From NCBI GenBank assembly GCA_904378095.1, contig CAJFHE010000009.1, positions 1 through 41,630 of the forward strand: 41,630 nucleotides of DNA, written 5' to 3'. Shown piece after piece: positions 16,222 through 25,185 of the stretch (position 1 is the first letter of the stretch; the number at the start of each line of letters is the position of its first letter). The position numbers and the translations under genes are program-made. This stretch comes from an uncultured Clostridia bacterium (lineage in GTDB: Bacteria; Bacillota; Clostridia; TANB77; CAG-508). A model generated the notes under the pieces. That model searched no databases and had not been told where the DNA came from. It worked only from the letters and a program-made list of their open reading frames with translations.

Positions 16222-17880
16222 ATGACAATAGTAGATTTAATTTCATTAATAGTATTGATTTTTTTACTAGGTTATCCTGTGCTAAAAAAGCGTATTTATA
16301 ACAGAAAAGAAGAACAAAATGAAAATTCTGAAACTAAAGTAGATGAATTTTGCAATAAGCATTACAAAAAGATATGGTTGCTATTTATAGTTATTTTATT
16401 TTTTACAGTTGTATATAAATTTGGAGAAATTCCAAATTATTTAGGGTGTGATGAAGCGGGAATGGCTTATGACGCATACTGCATCTCTGAATATGGAACA
16501 GACAGATATATGAATCCGTATCCGCTTTATCTAACTAATTTTGGACAAGGACAAAGTGCATTATGCACATATTTAGCAGCTTTTTTTATTAAAATATTAG
16601 GACCAAATGTAATAGCATATAGAATGCCAATGTTATTTGTGTACATCATATCTGTTGTAGCATCATATTTAATGGTATCCAAATTTAAAAATAAAAAGCT
16701 TGCACTACTATTTACATTTTTAGTTATCACATGTCCTTGGAATATTTACAATGCTAGGATGGCACTGGACTGCAATTTGTATTTAGGAATGTTTATGATA
16801 GCTCTATATTTTATGACAAGAGCAGAAAAGATGTATCAATTCTTTATAGCGGGTGTTTTTATAGGTCTCTGTTTATACACATATATTTTATCATGGATAA
16901 GTTTGCCAATATTCTTACTTGTATGGATAATTTATATGTTATACTTAAAAAGAATAAACTGGAAACAAATAATTGTAATGGCAATACCTATCACAATATT
17001 AGCAGCTCCATTAATTTACTTTTTGTTACTAAACTATGGAATAGTTCATCAAACAAATATAGGAATTTTCTCATTGCCAGTGCTAGACACATTTAGAGCT
17101 GAGCAAATAAGCCCTTTAAATATATTTAGAACAGGATTAGAAAGCATAAAAACAATATTTACTCAAGAAAAAACAATTTATTTAATGTATGTGCCATTAT
17201 TCATAATAGGATTTATACTATCTTTAAAAAATGTTGTACAAAGCATAAAAGGTAGAAAGTTTGACTTGACTGCTGTAATGATTATATCATTTTCAACATT
17301 GCTCATAGGACTACTATTTACCAGAATACCAACTGCCAATAAAGCAAATGTATTATATTTTCTGATACTATATTTTGTAGCAATTGCAATAATAAAAATT
17401 TGTGAAAATTCATATTTGGCAAAGATAGTAATGGGGACAATGATAATTGTATTATTTGTAAATTTCTATTGGAACTATATTACAAATAGTGGAATAGTTG
17501 GTGATGGATGGTATGAAGATAGATATTTATATAGTCTAACTGAAGAGCTAGAGAGCAATGATGAATATATTGACAAACCAAAATATGTATTAGCAGATAA
17601 AGCAGCACCATATGTGTATATTATGCTAGAAAGTAAAATTTCACCACAAGAATATATGGCAACTCAAAAAACTGAAGACGTTGGAGATAGAATAGAAACT
17701 ACAAAAGTTGGAAATTATAAATTTATATATACTAATGACCAAATTTATGAAGCATTGACAAGTCAAGAAGAAAAAATATTTATTATATCAACTATATATA
17801 AAAATGTTATAAATAGCATGGTGGAGTTTGGATACGAAAAACAGGAGTATGGATATTATGCTGTTTTAACGCAAAAATAA
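16222..17880 (+). CDS. Membrane glycosyltransferase, GT39/ArnT-like (GT-C fold)
   Basis: A 552-residue polytopic protein with at least ten hydrophobic segments and a C-terminal external domain. The first external loop carries CDEAGMAYDAY with D77-E78, the acidic pair typical of GT-C enzymes of the PMT/ArnT group, which transfer sugars from lipid-linked donors. The mid section (RMPMLFVYIISVVASYLM, then CPWNIYNARMALD) matches clostridial glycosyltransferase family 39 proteins. The acceptor is unknown and could be a surface protein or polymer. ATG 16222 has AAAAGGGGA upstream. The gene stands between the hydrogenase operon and era; no functional link to either is apparent. Confidence 0.8.
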   Translation: MTIVDLISLIVLIFLLGYPVLKKRIYNRKEEQNENSETKVDEFCNKHYKKIWLLFIVILFFTVVYKFGEIPNYLGCDEAGMAYDAYCISEYGTDRYMNPYPLYLTNFGQGQSALCTYLAAFFIKILGPNVIAYRMPMLFVYIISVVASYLMVSKFKNKKLALLFTFLVITCPWNIYNARMALDCNLYLGMFMIALYFMTRAEKMYQFFIAGVFIGLCLYTYILSWISLPIFLLVWIIYMLYLKRINWKQIIVMAIPITILAAPLIYFLLLNYGIVHQTNIGIFSLPVLDTFRAEQISPLNIFRTGLESIKTIFTQEKTIYLMYVPLFIIGFILSLKNVVQSIKGRKFDLTAVMIISFSTLLIGLLFTRIPTANKANVLYFLILYFVAIAIIKICENSYLAKIVMGTMIIVLFVNFYWNYITNSGIVGDGWYEDRYLYSLTEELESNDEYIDKPKYVLADKAAPYVYIMLESKISPQEYMATQKTEDVGDRIETTKVGNYKFIYTNDQIYEALTSQEEKIFIISTIYKNVINSMVEFGYEKQEYGYYAVLTQK

Positions 17881-17898
17881 AAATGTTGGGGATAACTT

Positions 17899-17956
17899 AG
17901 ACCTGTCCCAAAAGCGACAAGTATGTCGTTTTTAGACCTGTCCCTATAGCGACAAA
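17899..17956 (+). repeat. REP-like palindromic repeat, GGTCTGTCC family, copy 3
   Basis: Reads AGACCTGTCCCAAAAGCGAC, a TATGTCG turn, TTTTTAGACCTGTCCC and ends ATAGCGACAAA. The last bases merge into AAAGGAGAG, the ribosome binding site of era. Same orientation as copy 1. Confidence 0.85.
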
Positions 17957-17965
17957 GGAGAGAAA

Positions 17966-18883
17966 ATGGAATCAAATAAAGAAAAGTTCAAATCAGGATT
18001 TGTATCAATACTTGGTAGAACAAATGTGGGAAAATCAAGTATAATAAATAGTTTGGTTGGAGAAAAAGTGGCTGCTATTGCAAACAAACCTCAAACAACT
18101 CGAACGGTGATAAGAGCAATAGTTAATAGACCTCACTCACAAATTATATTTATAGATACGCCAGGAATTCATAAACCAAAATCAAAATTAGGAGATGTAA
18201 TGGTAGAAAATGCATTTGAGGTATCAAAAGATGTAGATGTGGTACTTTTTGTGGTAGAAGCTACATCTGACGAGATTGGCAGAGGAGATAATCTTATACT
18301 AGAAAAAATTAAAGAGGCTAAAAAGAAAACTATTTTAGTTATAAATAAAGTTGATTTGGTGGACAAGGCAAAAGTAGCACAGTTAATAGATTTATATAAA
18401 AAAGAATATAATTTTTCAAGTATCATACCAGTTTCGACAGTAAAAAACATCAATTTAGATGTAATATTAGATGAGATAGAAAAGAACTTAAAAGAAGGAC
18501 CTGCATATTATGATATAGAAGAATATACTGACCAAACAACAAGGCAACTTATAGAAGAAACTATAAGAGAAAAAGCATTAAAGCTTTTGAATGATGAAGT
18601 ACCTCATGGCATTTTTGTAGAAGTAGATAAAATGAAAAGGCGAAAGACCATGGAAAACGAGCCATTCTATAACATAGAAGCAACAATATATTGCGTAAGA
18701 GAGTCTCATAAGGGCATTATAATTGGAAAAAACGGAAGTATGCTAAAGAGGATTGGAACTTATGCAAGACAGGATTTAGAAAAAATGCTTGAAATAAAAG
18801 TGAATTTGAAGTTGTGGGTTAAGGTTAGAGAGGATTGGATTAACAAGGATTCTTTTCTCAAGTCCTTTAGATTGCCAAAATAA
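17966..18883 (+). CDS. era: GTPase Era
   Basis: A 305-residue Era GTPase that binds 16S rRNA and assists 30S assembly. G1 is GRTNVGKSS (residues 17-25), the switch I region is QTTRT, G3 is DTPGIHKP, G4 is NKVD and G5 lies in PVSTVK. The C-terminal KH domain shows IIIGKNGSMLKRIGT, and the protein ends in the family-typical LRLPK-like tail. Length is normal. ATG 17966 follows AAAGGAGAG, which is contributed by the end of a palindromic repeat. yqzL and recO follow, the usual Firmicute order, while ybeY-dgkA is displaced about 10 kb upstream. The TAA stop lies inside a second type of repeat. Confidence 0.96.
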   Translation: MESNKEKFKSGFVSILGRTNVGKSSIINSLVGEKVAAIANKPQTTRTVIRAIVNRPHSQIIFIDTPGIHKPKSKLGDVMVENAFEVSKDVDVVLFVVEATSDEIGRGDNLILEKIKEAKKKTILVINKVDLVDKAKVAQLIDLYKKEYNFSSIIPVSTVKNINLDVILDEIEKNLKEGPAYYDIEEYTDQTTRQLIEETIREKALKLLNDEVPHGIFVEVDKMKRRKTMENEPFYNIEATIYCVRESHKGIIIGKNGSMLKRIGTYARQDLEKMLEIKVNLKLWVKVREDWINKDSFLKSFRLPK

Positions 18884-18920
18884 ACGTCGTATTGCGTTGT
18901 TAAAATTTAGATAAAAAATT
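18877..18920 (+). repeat. TAAACGTCGTATTGCG repeat, copy 1 (at era 3' end)
   Basis: AAAATAAACGTCGTATTGCG followed by TTGTTAAAATTTAGATAAAA. The same sequence, with few mismatches, recurs directly after fabG (32991) and fabF (34405). Its TAA serves as the era stop codon. Confidence 0.75.
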
Positions 18921-18991
18921 AAAAAAACGTATAATTCTTTAAAAATTGCAAATGATAAGATAAAGCGAATGCTTCAGGAAGGGATGATTAC

Positions 18992-19165
18992 ATGATAAAA
19001 CAAATTGCATGGAATACTTTTAAAAATACAGGAGATATAAATACCTTTTTAGAATTAGTTGAGGTTGAAAATGTAGAAAAAAACATAATAGAGGCGGAAA
19101 AACAAAATGGGAATATTGAAATTAAAGGGAATAGTAATAGCGGAGAACAACTTAAGCGACTATGA
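18992..19165 (+). CDS. yqzL: YqzL family small protein
   Basis: A 57-residue protein starting ATG 18992, about 14 bases after CAGGAAGGGATG. The N-terminal motif IAWNTFKNTGDINTFLELVE matches the YqzL pattern (W-x-x-F-x-x-T-G-x-I-x-T-Y/F-L). YqzL is a small uncharacterised protein regularly encoded between era and recO in Firmicutes, which is exactly the position here. The C-terminal extension beyond residue 38 is not typical and overlaps the recO start by 59 bases in another frame. Function unknown. Confidence 0.75.
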   Translation: MIKQIAWNTFKNTGDINTFLELVEVENVEKNIIEAEKQNGNIEIKGNSNSGEQLKRL

Positions 19166-19839
19166 TAAAATGGTTACAATATTAACACCAAACCGGCAAA
19201 ATTGGATGTGCTGCCAGAGGAGCTAGAAGGCCAAAGAGCCAGCTTATGGCAGCTACTCAGTTTTTGTGCTTTGGAGATTATGTAATATACCAGGGAGCAA
19301 GCTCGTATAGTATCAATTCTTGTGAAGTAAACGAAGTTTTTTATAATTTACGAATTGATTTAGATAAATTACAGTATGCAACACACATAACCAAAATTAT
19401 AAATGATGTAACAGATGAAAATCAGAATACATATAAAATTTTACAGTTATTTTTAAATACACTATATGTACTTTCAGAAACAGACAAAGATTTGGATTTA
19501 ACCATCTCGATTTTTAAATTAAAATTAATGTGCTTATTGGGCTTCACACCGATAATAGATAAATGCTCAAATTGTAATCAATCTGAAAATGTAGTATTAA
19601 ATCACTTTAGTTTTAGAGATAATGGACTAAAATGTGAAGCATGTAGCAGACAAGATAAGGGAGCAATAGAAATATCTGAGGCAACAATGACGGCAATAAA
19701 ATATATAGTTTTAGCTCCACCTAAAAAGCTATTTTCATTCAATTTGTCGGAGCAGGCAACAAAGGAATTGCAAATTATTAGTAATCTTTATTTAAATGAA
19801 AAACTGGATAAAGAGTATAAATTAGAAAAATTATTTTAA
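19107..19839 (+). pseudogene. recO: DNA repair protein RecO, frame disrupted near codon 29
   Basis: RecO loads RecA onto SSB-coated DNA with RecR. The N-terminal frame from ATG 19107 reads MGILKLKGIVIAENNLSDYD and KMVTILTPN, then shifts. From 19195 the next frame continues GKIGCAARGARRPKSQLM, AATQFLCFGDYVIYQG and on to a normal RecO C-terminus with a zinc-type Cys set (CSNC ... CEAC). Only the single base C19194 separates the two frames, so this is either one inserted or two missing bases. A corrected protein would be about 244 residues, normal for RecO. The original frame ends at TAG 19224. The rest of the sequence is well conserved, so a recent mutation or an assembly error is likely. ATG 19246 could restart a truncated protein. 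Confidence 0.85.
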
Positions 19840-19840
19840 A

Positions 19841-19883
19841 AAAATCTTGTTTTTGGGGACGGAGAAAAAAACAAGATTTTTTT
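19841..19883 (+). terminator. recO terminator formed by a CTTGTTTTTGGGGACGG repeat
   Basis: AAAATCTTGTTTTT (19841-19854) pairs with 19867-19880 around a GGGGACGGAGAA loop and is followed by a T-run. The same core occurs after fabI at 40523, so a dispersed repeat serves as the terminator. Confidence 0.8.
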
Positions 19884-19890
19884 GTAAATG

Positions 19891-19969
19891 TTACAAAAGT
19901 GTTACAGAATGATTAAAAAAATATTACAAATAAACTAGAGGGGGTTATATTGCCTCTTAAAAATATAAT
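19891..19969 (+). promoter_or_regulatory. TTACARA triple-motif array and -10 element, locus 1
   Basis: TTACAAA at 19891, TTACAGA at 19902 and TTACAAA at 19924 (spacings 11 and 22), then TATAAT at 19964-19969. The same array and distance to a TATAAT occur at 29823-29902. There is no good -35, so an activator may bind the motifs; that is inference. Confidence 0.5.
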
Positions 19970-20015
19970 AATAACATGATACAATCCATATAAAAACGAA
20001 GGGCGATGAAATGCT

Positions 20016-20114
20016 ATGGAATTTAACGGAATAGGTATAGAAATTAGCGATTTCAAGGCACTTAGAATAAGAAACATATTTGACTATGAAAGACTTAAAT
20101 GTAAGCATATTTGA
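20016..20114 (+). CDS. Possible very small ORF downstream of the TTACARA array
   Basis: ATG 20016 opens 32 codons (MEFNGIGIEISDFKAL and so on) with a weak GAAGGG site about 14 bases upstream. An overlapping frame from ATG 20086 to TGA 20163 reads MKDLNVSIFEYMLMQLK and then TAMMAKNAE. If one A in GAAAGAC (about 20088-20094) is extra, the two join into one 49-50 residue protein. That would be similar in size to the small gene at the second TTACARA locus. I do not recognise either peptide. The whole 19884-20438 gap holds only this, a hairpin and the promoter of the next gene. Confidence 0.3.
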   Translation: MEFNGIGIEISDFKALRIRNIFDYERLKCKHI

Positions 20115-20189
20115 ATATATGTTAATGCAATTAAAAACTGCAATGATGGCAAAGAATGCAGAATGAAAGTGCTTTAAGAAAGTTATAGT

Positions 20190-20233
20190 AAATAAATACT
20201 GGATATCAGTAAATTTGATTATCCAGTTTATTT
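20190..20233. other. Imperfect hairpin in the gap before the glycosyltransferase gene
   Basis: AAATAAATACTGGATA (20190-20205) pairs with TATCCAGTTTATTT (20220-20233) except for a two-base bulge. It could terminate the small transcript upstream, although the downstream T-run is poor. Confidence 0.45.
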
Positions 20234-20369
20234 ACGCTATTTACTAAAAACAGCAAAATAAGATATATAATTTTTATAGTATTTCATTCAATCCAACAAC
20301 CCCAAAAACCATCCTAAAAAATTCTTTTTAATACCGCTTGATATCTACTCTCGCAACCAAAAGCAAAAT

Positions 20370-20398
20370 TTGACATAAAACATTAAATGTGATACAAT
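20370..20398 (+). promoter_or_regulatory. Sigma-A promoter of the glycosyltransferase operon
   Basis: Perfect TTGACA at 20370-20375, a 17-base spacer and TACAAT at 20393-20398, forty bases before the start codon at 20439. Confidence 0.8.
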
Positions 20399-20438
20399 AA
20401 GTGAGCTGAGATAGAAAAAATTTCTAAAGGAGATTATC

Positions 20439-21674
20439 ATGGAAGAAAATGTAATAAAGTTTGGAATAGGTTTTGTTACAGGAAGACCAAATGTGTGTAA
20501 CGTAATAAATAATACGTATGAAAGATTGATTAATCAATTTAAAGATTCAGATAAAAAAGTTGAAATTACTATATTTATTTTATTTGATTTAGGATATCAA
20601 TTTACTACAAGGGTAGACTTCTATGGAATAATACCAAATGTATATAAAAATATTAAAATAAAATATATTACTCCAGAAGATATAGAAGAAGAAAAGAAAA
20701 AATTAATAGGAAGAGAAATTCTAACAAAATCAGAAGCTGCATTGTTTTTCGGACATGGACATGCAAAGGGAAGAAATACACTTATGTATTATGCAAAAAA
20801 ATATAAAATGGATTATTTGCTATTTTGGGATGATGACGAATATCCAGTTGCATGTATAAAAAATAGAGAGACAAAGGAAATTACATGGAAAGAGCAAGAC
20901 AATATAGCAATGCATTTAAAATATATAGATGATGCAGATGTAACAATAGGATATCATTGTGGATATATTTCTCCAATACCATATGTGGAATTAGATGAAG
21001 ATATAGATGAAAACTTATTTAAAGAATATATAGAAGCAATTAGTAACGAAGTGGTTTCGTGGGAATCAATAAAAGAGAAGTTTGTTAAAGACAATGGTAT
21101 AACATATGCTGACCCTAGTATTGCAAATGGTGAAGGTGCATATGTGCAAAGAGATGGAGGAAAAGGAAACTGGGTAGTAGGCTCAACTTTATGTTTAAAT
21201 CTAAAGCATATAGACAAAATTCCAGCTTTTTATAATCCAGAAGGTGCTAGAGGGGAAGACACATTCTTTTCTATAAATTTAAAAGATTCCAAAATTGTAA
21301 AGGTACCTGTATATCACTTCCATGACGGATTCTTAAAATATACAAGTGTTGTAAAAAGAAAGTATCCAAAAGTATTAAGAAAAATCAAAGCCACTGATGA
21401 AGAGGTAGAGCAAAGATTTTTAAAAGCATCAAGAGGTTGGATAAGATATAAACCATTATTAGTATATATTACTAATAACGAAAATTATAGAAAAGTGATA
21501 AAAGATAATCATGAAAAGCTTTTAAGAAGTGTTCCAGAAATCAACAAATTATTTGAAGACAATGTATTCGATTTGTTAATTTCAGATTTGGAGCAGTATG
21601 ATAAAAATGTAAAAAAACACTATAATGAATTTATTTCAACAAATGAAGTATGGAATAAATTAAAAAAGATTTAG
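20439..21674 (+). CDS. GT-A type glycosyltransferase, family unclear
   Basis: A 411-residue soluble glycosyltransferase. A Rossmann-like N-terminal half ends in YLLFWDDDEYP, with the metal-binding D131-D-D133 (DXD) motif. The second half has GNWVVGSTLCLNL and GARGEDTFFSINL, the usual position of the catalytic acidic residue and acceptor loop in GT2-like enzymes, and VYHFHDGF, a C-terminal His that may bind metal. No membrane segments are present. ATG 20439 has AAAGGAG upstream. The GT4-type gene follows immediately, nine bases after the stop, so both probably build the same glycan. Donor and acceptor are unknown. Confidence 0.75.
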   Translation: MEENVIKFGIGFVTGRPNVCNVINNTYERLINQFKDSDKKVEITIFILFDLGYQFTTRVDFYGIIPNVYKNIKIKYITPEDIEEEKKKLIGREILTKSEAALFFGHGHAKGRNTLMYYAKKYKMDYLLFWDDDEYPVACIKNRETKEITWKEQDNIAMHLKYIDDADVTIGYHCGYISPIPYVELDEDIDENLFKEYIEAISNEVVSWESIKEKFVKDNGITYADPSIANGEGAYVQRDGGKGNWVVGSTLCLNLKHIDKIPAFYNPEGARGEDTFFSINLKDSKIVKVPVYHFHDGFLKYTSVVKRKYPKVLRKIKATDEEVEQRFLKASRGWIRYKPLLVYITNNENYRKVIKDNHEKLLRSVPEINKLFEDNVFDLLISDLEQYDKNVKKHYNEFISTNEVWNKLKKI

Positions 21675-21683
21675 GTGAAGTAT

Positions 21684-22811
21684 ATGGAGAATTTACAAAC
21701 TCTTAAAAAAATAGAATTCGAAAAAAGAGAAGAAAGACTAAAAGATGCTAAAAAGCAACAGCTTAGCTATAAAAAAAGAAATAAGAAAAAGCTAAATATA
21801 ACATATGTAATGACTTGGACTGGTGTTTGCGGTGGCTCTAAAATAATATTAGAGCATGCAAACAGGCTAACAGATAGAGGACATAATATTACATTAATTT
21901 CGCATGATAGCAGACCAACATGGTTTAATCTAAATTCAAGTGTTAGGTTTATACAAGTGCCGTGGGGCGAAGTTTTATGTGAGTCAATACCAAAAGATAC
22001 GGATGTTATTGTAGCAACATATTGGAGAGAAATATATGAATGCGTGGAACAAAAAATAGCACCAGTAATATATTTTGAGCAAGGGGACTTTCATTTGTTT
22101 GATATGGAGAAGTTAGATGAAAGAACTTTCGAATATATTAACAAAGCATTAAAAACTATTAATTTTGTTTATACAATTTCAAGCTTTGCAAAACAAAAAC
22201 TTGAAGAGGTGTATAACGCAAAATCAATAGTAATACCAAATGCAGTAGATGACAGAGTGTTTTATTACAAGCCGCATATAGAAAATGAAGTTCCAAACAT
22301 TACAATAATTGGCTCAGAAGAAGCAACTTTTAAAAGAATTCAAAACATCTTAGATGCAATAAAAATTCTTAAAGAAAAAGGTTATAATATTCAGCTAAAT
22401 TGGATAACGCCTACAGAGCCAAAGAAAAACTTAAATTTAGCTCCTATTGTAAATCCACCACAAATTGTAATAGGAGACACTTTAAGAAAAACAGATATTT
22501 ATATTTGCGCATCAATGTATGAAGCGTTTTGTTTGCCAGTATTAGAGGCAATGACATGTGGTGCCGCAATTGTAACTACCAACAATGGCGGAAATATGGA
22601 CTTTATTGAGGATAACAAAAATGCCTTAATAATAGAAAAAGACAATATTTATGATATTGTCCAAAAGGTAGAAAAATTATTAAATGATGGAGATTTAAGA
22701 AAATCTCTAGTAAAGAATGGAGTTGAAGTTTCAGCGCGATATTCTTGGAATATTACCATAGACAAAATAGAGGAGTATTATCAGGAAATCGCCAATTATG
22801 TAATAGAATAG
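21684..22811 (+). CDS. GT4 family glycosyltransferase (GT-B fold)
   Basis: A 375-residue retaining glycosyltransferase. The N-terminal domain contains MTWTGVCGGSKIILEHANRL, a Gly-rich acceptor loop. The C-terminal domain carries ASMYEAFCLPVLEAMTCGAA, the conserved E-x7-E donor site, then VTTNNGGNMDFI. The start chosen is ATG 21684, five bases after AGGTGA; a GTG at 21675 overlaps that site and is less likely. The first 35 residues form a charged helical extension. It is in one operon with the preceding GT-A enzyme and the following acetyltransferase. Confidence 0.85.
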   Translation: MENLQTLKKIEFEKREERLKDAKKQQLSYKKRNKKKLNITYVMTWTGVCGGSKIILEHANRLTDRGHNITLISHDSRPTWFNLNSSVRFIQVPWGEVLCESIPKDTDVIVATYWREIYECVEQKIAPVIYFEQGDFHLFDMEKLDERTFEYINKALKTINFVYTISSFAKQKLEEVYNAKSIVIPNAVDDRVFYYKPHIENEVPNITIIGSEEATFKRIQNILDAIKILKEKGYNIQLNWITPTEPKKNLNLAPIVNPPQIVIGDTLRKTDIYICASMYEAFCLPVLEAMTCGAAIVTTNNGGNMDFIEDNKNALIIEKDNIYDIVQKVEKLLNDGDLRKSLVKNGVEVSARYSWNITIDKIEEYYQEIANYVIE

Positions 22812-22821
22812 GGTGATTTAA

Positions 22822-23274
22822 ATGTATAAAATTAAAAAATTTGAGAATAGATATAATGAAGAAGTAAATAACTTCATTATATCAGTATTTGTTGATGAGT
22901 TTGGATTTGAAGAATGCAGAAAAGAGCTAGAAGAGCAAGATAATTATGAATATATCCAAAATGGAGGAGGCCTCTGGATTGCACTAGACGATGAGGACAA
23001 TATTATAGGCACAATAGGCCTAAAAAAGCATAATGATAATGATGTAGAGTTAAAAAAATTATATGTTAGAAAAGATTATAGAGGTAAAGGTGTATCTAAA
23101 GAGCTATATAACATAATGCTAGAGGAATCTAAAAAAGATAATTTTAATAGAATTTTTTTGGGTACATATGATAAGTTAGAAACTGCAATCAATTTTTATC
23201 TAAAAAGAGGCTTTACTCAAATGGAAGAGCTAGATGAAGATAATGGTGCTAGATATTTTGAATTATATATATAA
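22822..23274 (+). CDS. GNAT family N-acetyltransferase
   Basis: A 150-residue GNAT enzyme using acetyl-CoA. Motif A is VRKDYRGKGVSKEL, with the R-x-x-G-x-G loop that binds the CoA pyrophosphate, and motif B is AINFYLKRGF. An N-terminal acidic region and GGGLWIALDDEDNIIGTIGL form the preceding strands. ATG 22822 has GGTGAT upstream, ten bases after the GT4 stop. The substrate is unknown; it may act on a small amine or modify a protein. Confidence 0.88.
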   Translation: MYKIKKFENRYNEEVNNFIISVFVDEFGFEECRKELEEQDNYEYIQNGGGLWIALDDEDNIIGTIGLKKHNDNDVELKKLYVRKDYRGKGVSKELYNIMLEESKKDNFNRIFLGTYDKLETAINFYLKRGFTQMEELDEDNGARYFELYI

Positions 23275-23333
23275 GTGATATATATGTATAATTCAAGGTA
23301 TAAAAGTACTAAAGATATGGGTATGGAGGAAAA

Positions 23334-23897
23334 ATGTATATTATAGTAGGACTTGGAAATCCAGAGCCAGAATATTCAAATACCAGGCACAATATGGGGT
23401 TTGACGTTATAAATAAAATAGCGCAAAAAAACGATATTAGTATGAATAGGACGAAGTTTAATGCAATTTATGGTACTGGAGTAGTAGAAAATGAGAAAGT
23501 AATATTAATTAAGCCACAAACTTTTATGAATAATAGCGGGGAAGCAGTAGCGGAATTTGTTAAATTTTATAAAGAGCCATTACAAAATTTGTTGGTAATT
23601 TATGATGACATGGATACAGATATAGGAAAGATACGAGTAAGAGCTAAAGGTGGACCAGGCTCACATAATGGAATGAAATCCCTAGTACATGAGCTTAAGT
23701 CAGATGACTTTCCACGCATACGAGTAGGAATTGGCAGACCTCAGGATGAATTTGATAGGATAGATTATGTAATAGGGAAAATTCCTGACGAGGAATATAT
23801 TATGTTACAGCAGGGAGAAGATTTGGCAGCCGAAGCAGCAGAGTATTGGATTAAACATGGAATAGATAATACAATGAATGTGTATAACAAAAATTAG
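23334..23897 (+). CDS. pth: Peptidyl-tRNA hydrolase
   Basis: A 187-residue Pth that frees tRNA from peptidyl-tRNA. It starts MYIIVGLGNPEPEYSNTRHN with the catalytic H19 and N9. Further motifs are KPQTFMNNSGEAV, YDDMD with the catalytic Asp, and GGPGSHNGMKSL. Length is normal. ATG 23334 has GGAGG upstream. RNase E/G follows after 12 bases, so the two share an mRNA. The gene is complete. Confidence 0.95.
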   Translation: MYIIVGLGNPEPEYSNTRHNMGFDVINKIAQKNDISMNRTKFNAIYGTGVVENEKVILIKPQTFMNNSGEAVAEFVKFYKEPLQNLLVIYDDMDTDIGKIRVRAKGGPGSHNGMKSLVHELKSDDFPRIRVGIGRPQDEFDRIDYVIGKIPDEEYIMLQQGEDLAAEAAEYWIKHGIDNTMNVYNKN

Positions 23898-23909
23898 AAA
23901 GGACAAAAA

Positions 23910-25157
23910 ATGTTAGAATTATTGATAGATGTAGAGGGCAATAAGAAAAATATAATGCTAGTACAAAATGGCAATTTAATAGAGCGATATATAGAAGAGC
24001 AAGGACAGGATAGACTAGAAGGAGATATATATTTAGGAATTGTAAAAAATATATTGCCCGGCATGCAGGCAGCCTTTGTAGATATAGGAAAAGAAAAAAA
24101 TACATTTATACATATTAGAGATATCATACCAAAAGTAAGTGATGAAACAGGAAATAAAAATGAAAATTTTGCCAATTACAATATAAAAAACTATTTAAAA
24201 ATAGATGAGCCAATAATGGTGCAAGTAAAAAAAGACAGTACCAATAAAAAAGGAGCAAGGATATCCTCTCATTTAAGTATTCCAGGCAGATTTGTAGTTA
24301 TTATGCCAGGAGAAAAATTTGTTACTCTTTCACAAAAAATCGGAGATGAGAATGAAAGAGTTAGATTAAAAGAAATAGTAAACAAAAATATACCAGAGGG
24401 ATATGGAGCAATTATTAGAACGTCAGCGATTGCAAAATCTGAAACAGAAATAATAAAAGACCTTACCAAAACTATAGAAAAATATGTATCAATAGAAAAA
24501 GCTTTTAGAGAAGCTATAGAAAATAAAAATGAGATTAAACCACAACTTTTATGCAAAAGTGAAGATGTTGTGCAGAGAATGCTTACAGACTTGATGGACC
24601 AAAATTTAGAAAGAATTTTGACAAACGATGTTACTGTATATGAAAGCATAAAAGAAAAGTTACAAAGCGCTAATAAAGATCATACAGGAAAAAGCAGTAC
24701 TGAAACAGAGAATGAAGGAACAGAAAAGAAGAAAATAAAGCTTGAGTTAAAAGAAAACATCGCAGACATGTATAACTTAAGAAAACAATTAGAAGAATTA
24801 GAAAACAGGAAAATCTGGTTAAAATGTGGTGGATTCATTACAATAGATAAAACAGAAGCTCTAACTGCAATTGATGTAAATTCAGGCAAATATACAGGCA
24901 AGAAAGACTTAGAGCAAACTATTTTTACTGTAAATAAAGAAGCAACCATAGAAATAGCAAAACAATTGAGACTTAGAGATATTGGTGGAATAATAATTAT
25001 AGATTATATAGACATGAGTAACAAAGAAAATGAAAATAAAATAATAGAATTGTTTAAAGAGCAATTGAAAAAAGATAGGTCAAAAACTCAAATAGTAGGA
25101 TTTTCAAAATTAAATCTACTTGAGATGACACGTAAACACATGTGCAGTAATGACTAA
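23910..25157 (+). CDS. rng: Ribonuclease E/G family protein, short C-terminus
   Basis: A 415-residue RNase E/G endonuclease. An S1-like region (DRLEGDIYLGIVKNILPGMQ, then AAFVDIGKEKNTFIHI) precedes GARISSHLSIPGRFVVIMPG. The DNase I-like catalytic core follows, with AIDVNSGKYTG and GGIIIIDYIDM, whose Asp residues bind the catalytic Mg2+. An unusual Lys/Glu/Thr-rich insert lies near residues 250-275. The protein ends LLEMTRKHMCSND, where RNase G relatives usually continue for about 60 residues including a CPxCxG zinc link; that part is absent. The stop runs directly into a strong terminator, so the short form may be real. ATG 23910 has AAAGGA upstream. Confidence 0.9.
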   Translation: MLELLIDVEGNKKNIMLVQNGNLIERYIEEQGQDRLEGDIYLGIVKNILPGMQAAFVDIGKEKNTFIHIRDIIPKVSDETGNKNENFANYNIKNYLKIDEPIMVQVKKDSTNKKGARISSHLSIPGRFVVIMPGEKFVTLSQKIGDENERVRLKEIVNKNIPEGYGAIIRTSAIAKSETEIIKDLTKTIEKYVSIEKAFREAIENKNEIKPQLLCKSEDVVQRMLTDLMDQNLERILTNDVTVYESIKEKLQSANKDHTGKSSTETENEGTEKKKIKLELKENIADMYNLRKQLEELENRKIWLKCGGFITIDKTEALTAIDVNSGKYTGKKDLEQTIFTVNKEATIEIAKQLRLRDIGGIIIIDYIDMSNKENENKIIELFKEQLKKDRSKTQIVGFSKLNLLEMTRKHMCSND

Positions 25158-25185
25158 AAAGGAAGGCGATGGCGCCTTCCTTTTT
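25156..25185. terminator. Bidirectional terminator between rng and the acyl-CoA ligase gene
   Basis: AAAAAGGAAGGCG (25156-25168), loop ATGG and CGCCTTCCTTTTT (25173-25185). It overlaps the stop codons of both convergent genes. Confidence 0.9.

Noticed and set aside
19884-20438. Possible tRNA, riboswitch or regulatory RNA in the long gap before the glycosyltransferase
   Set aside because: No cloverleaf, no conserved riboswitch core seen; only the motif array, a tiny ORF and a promoter.
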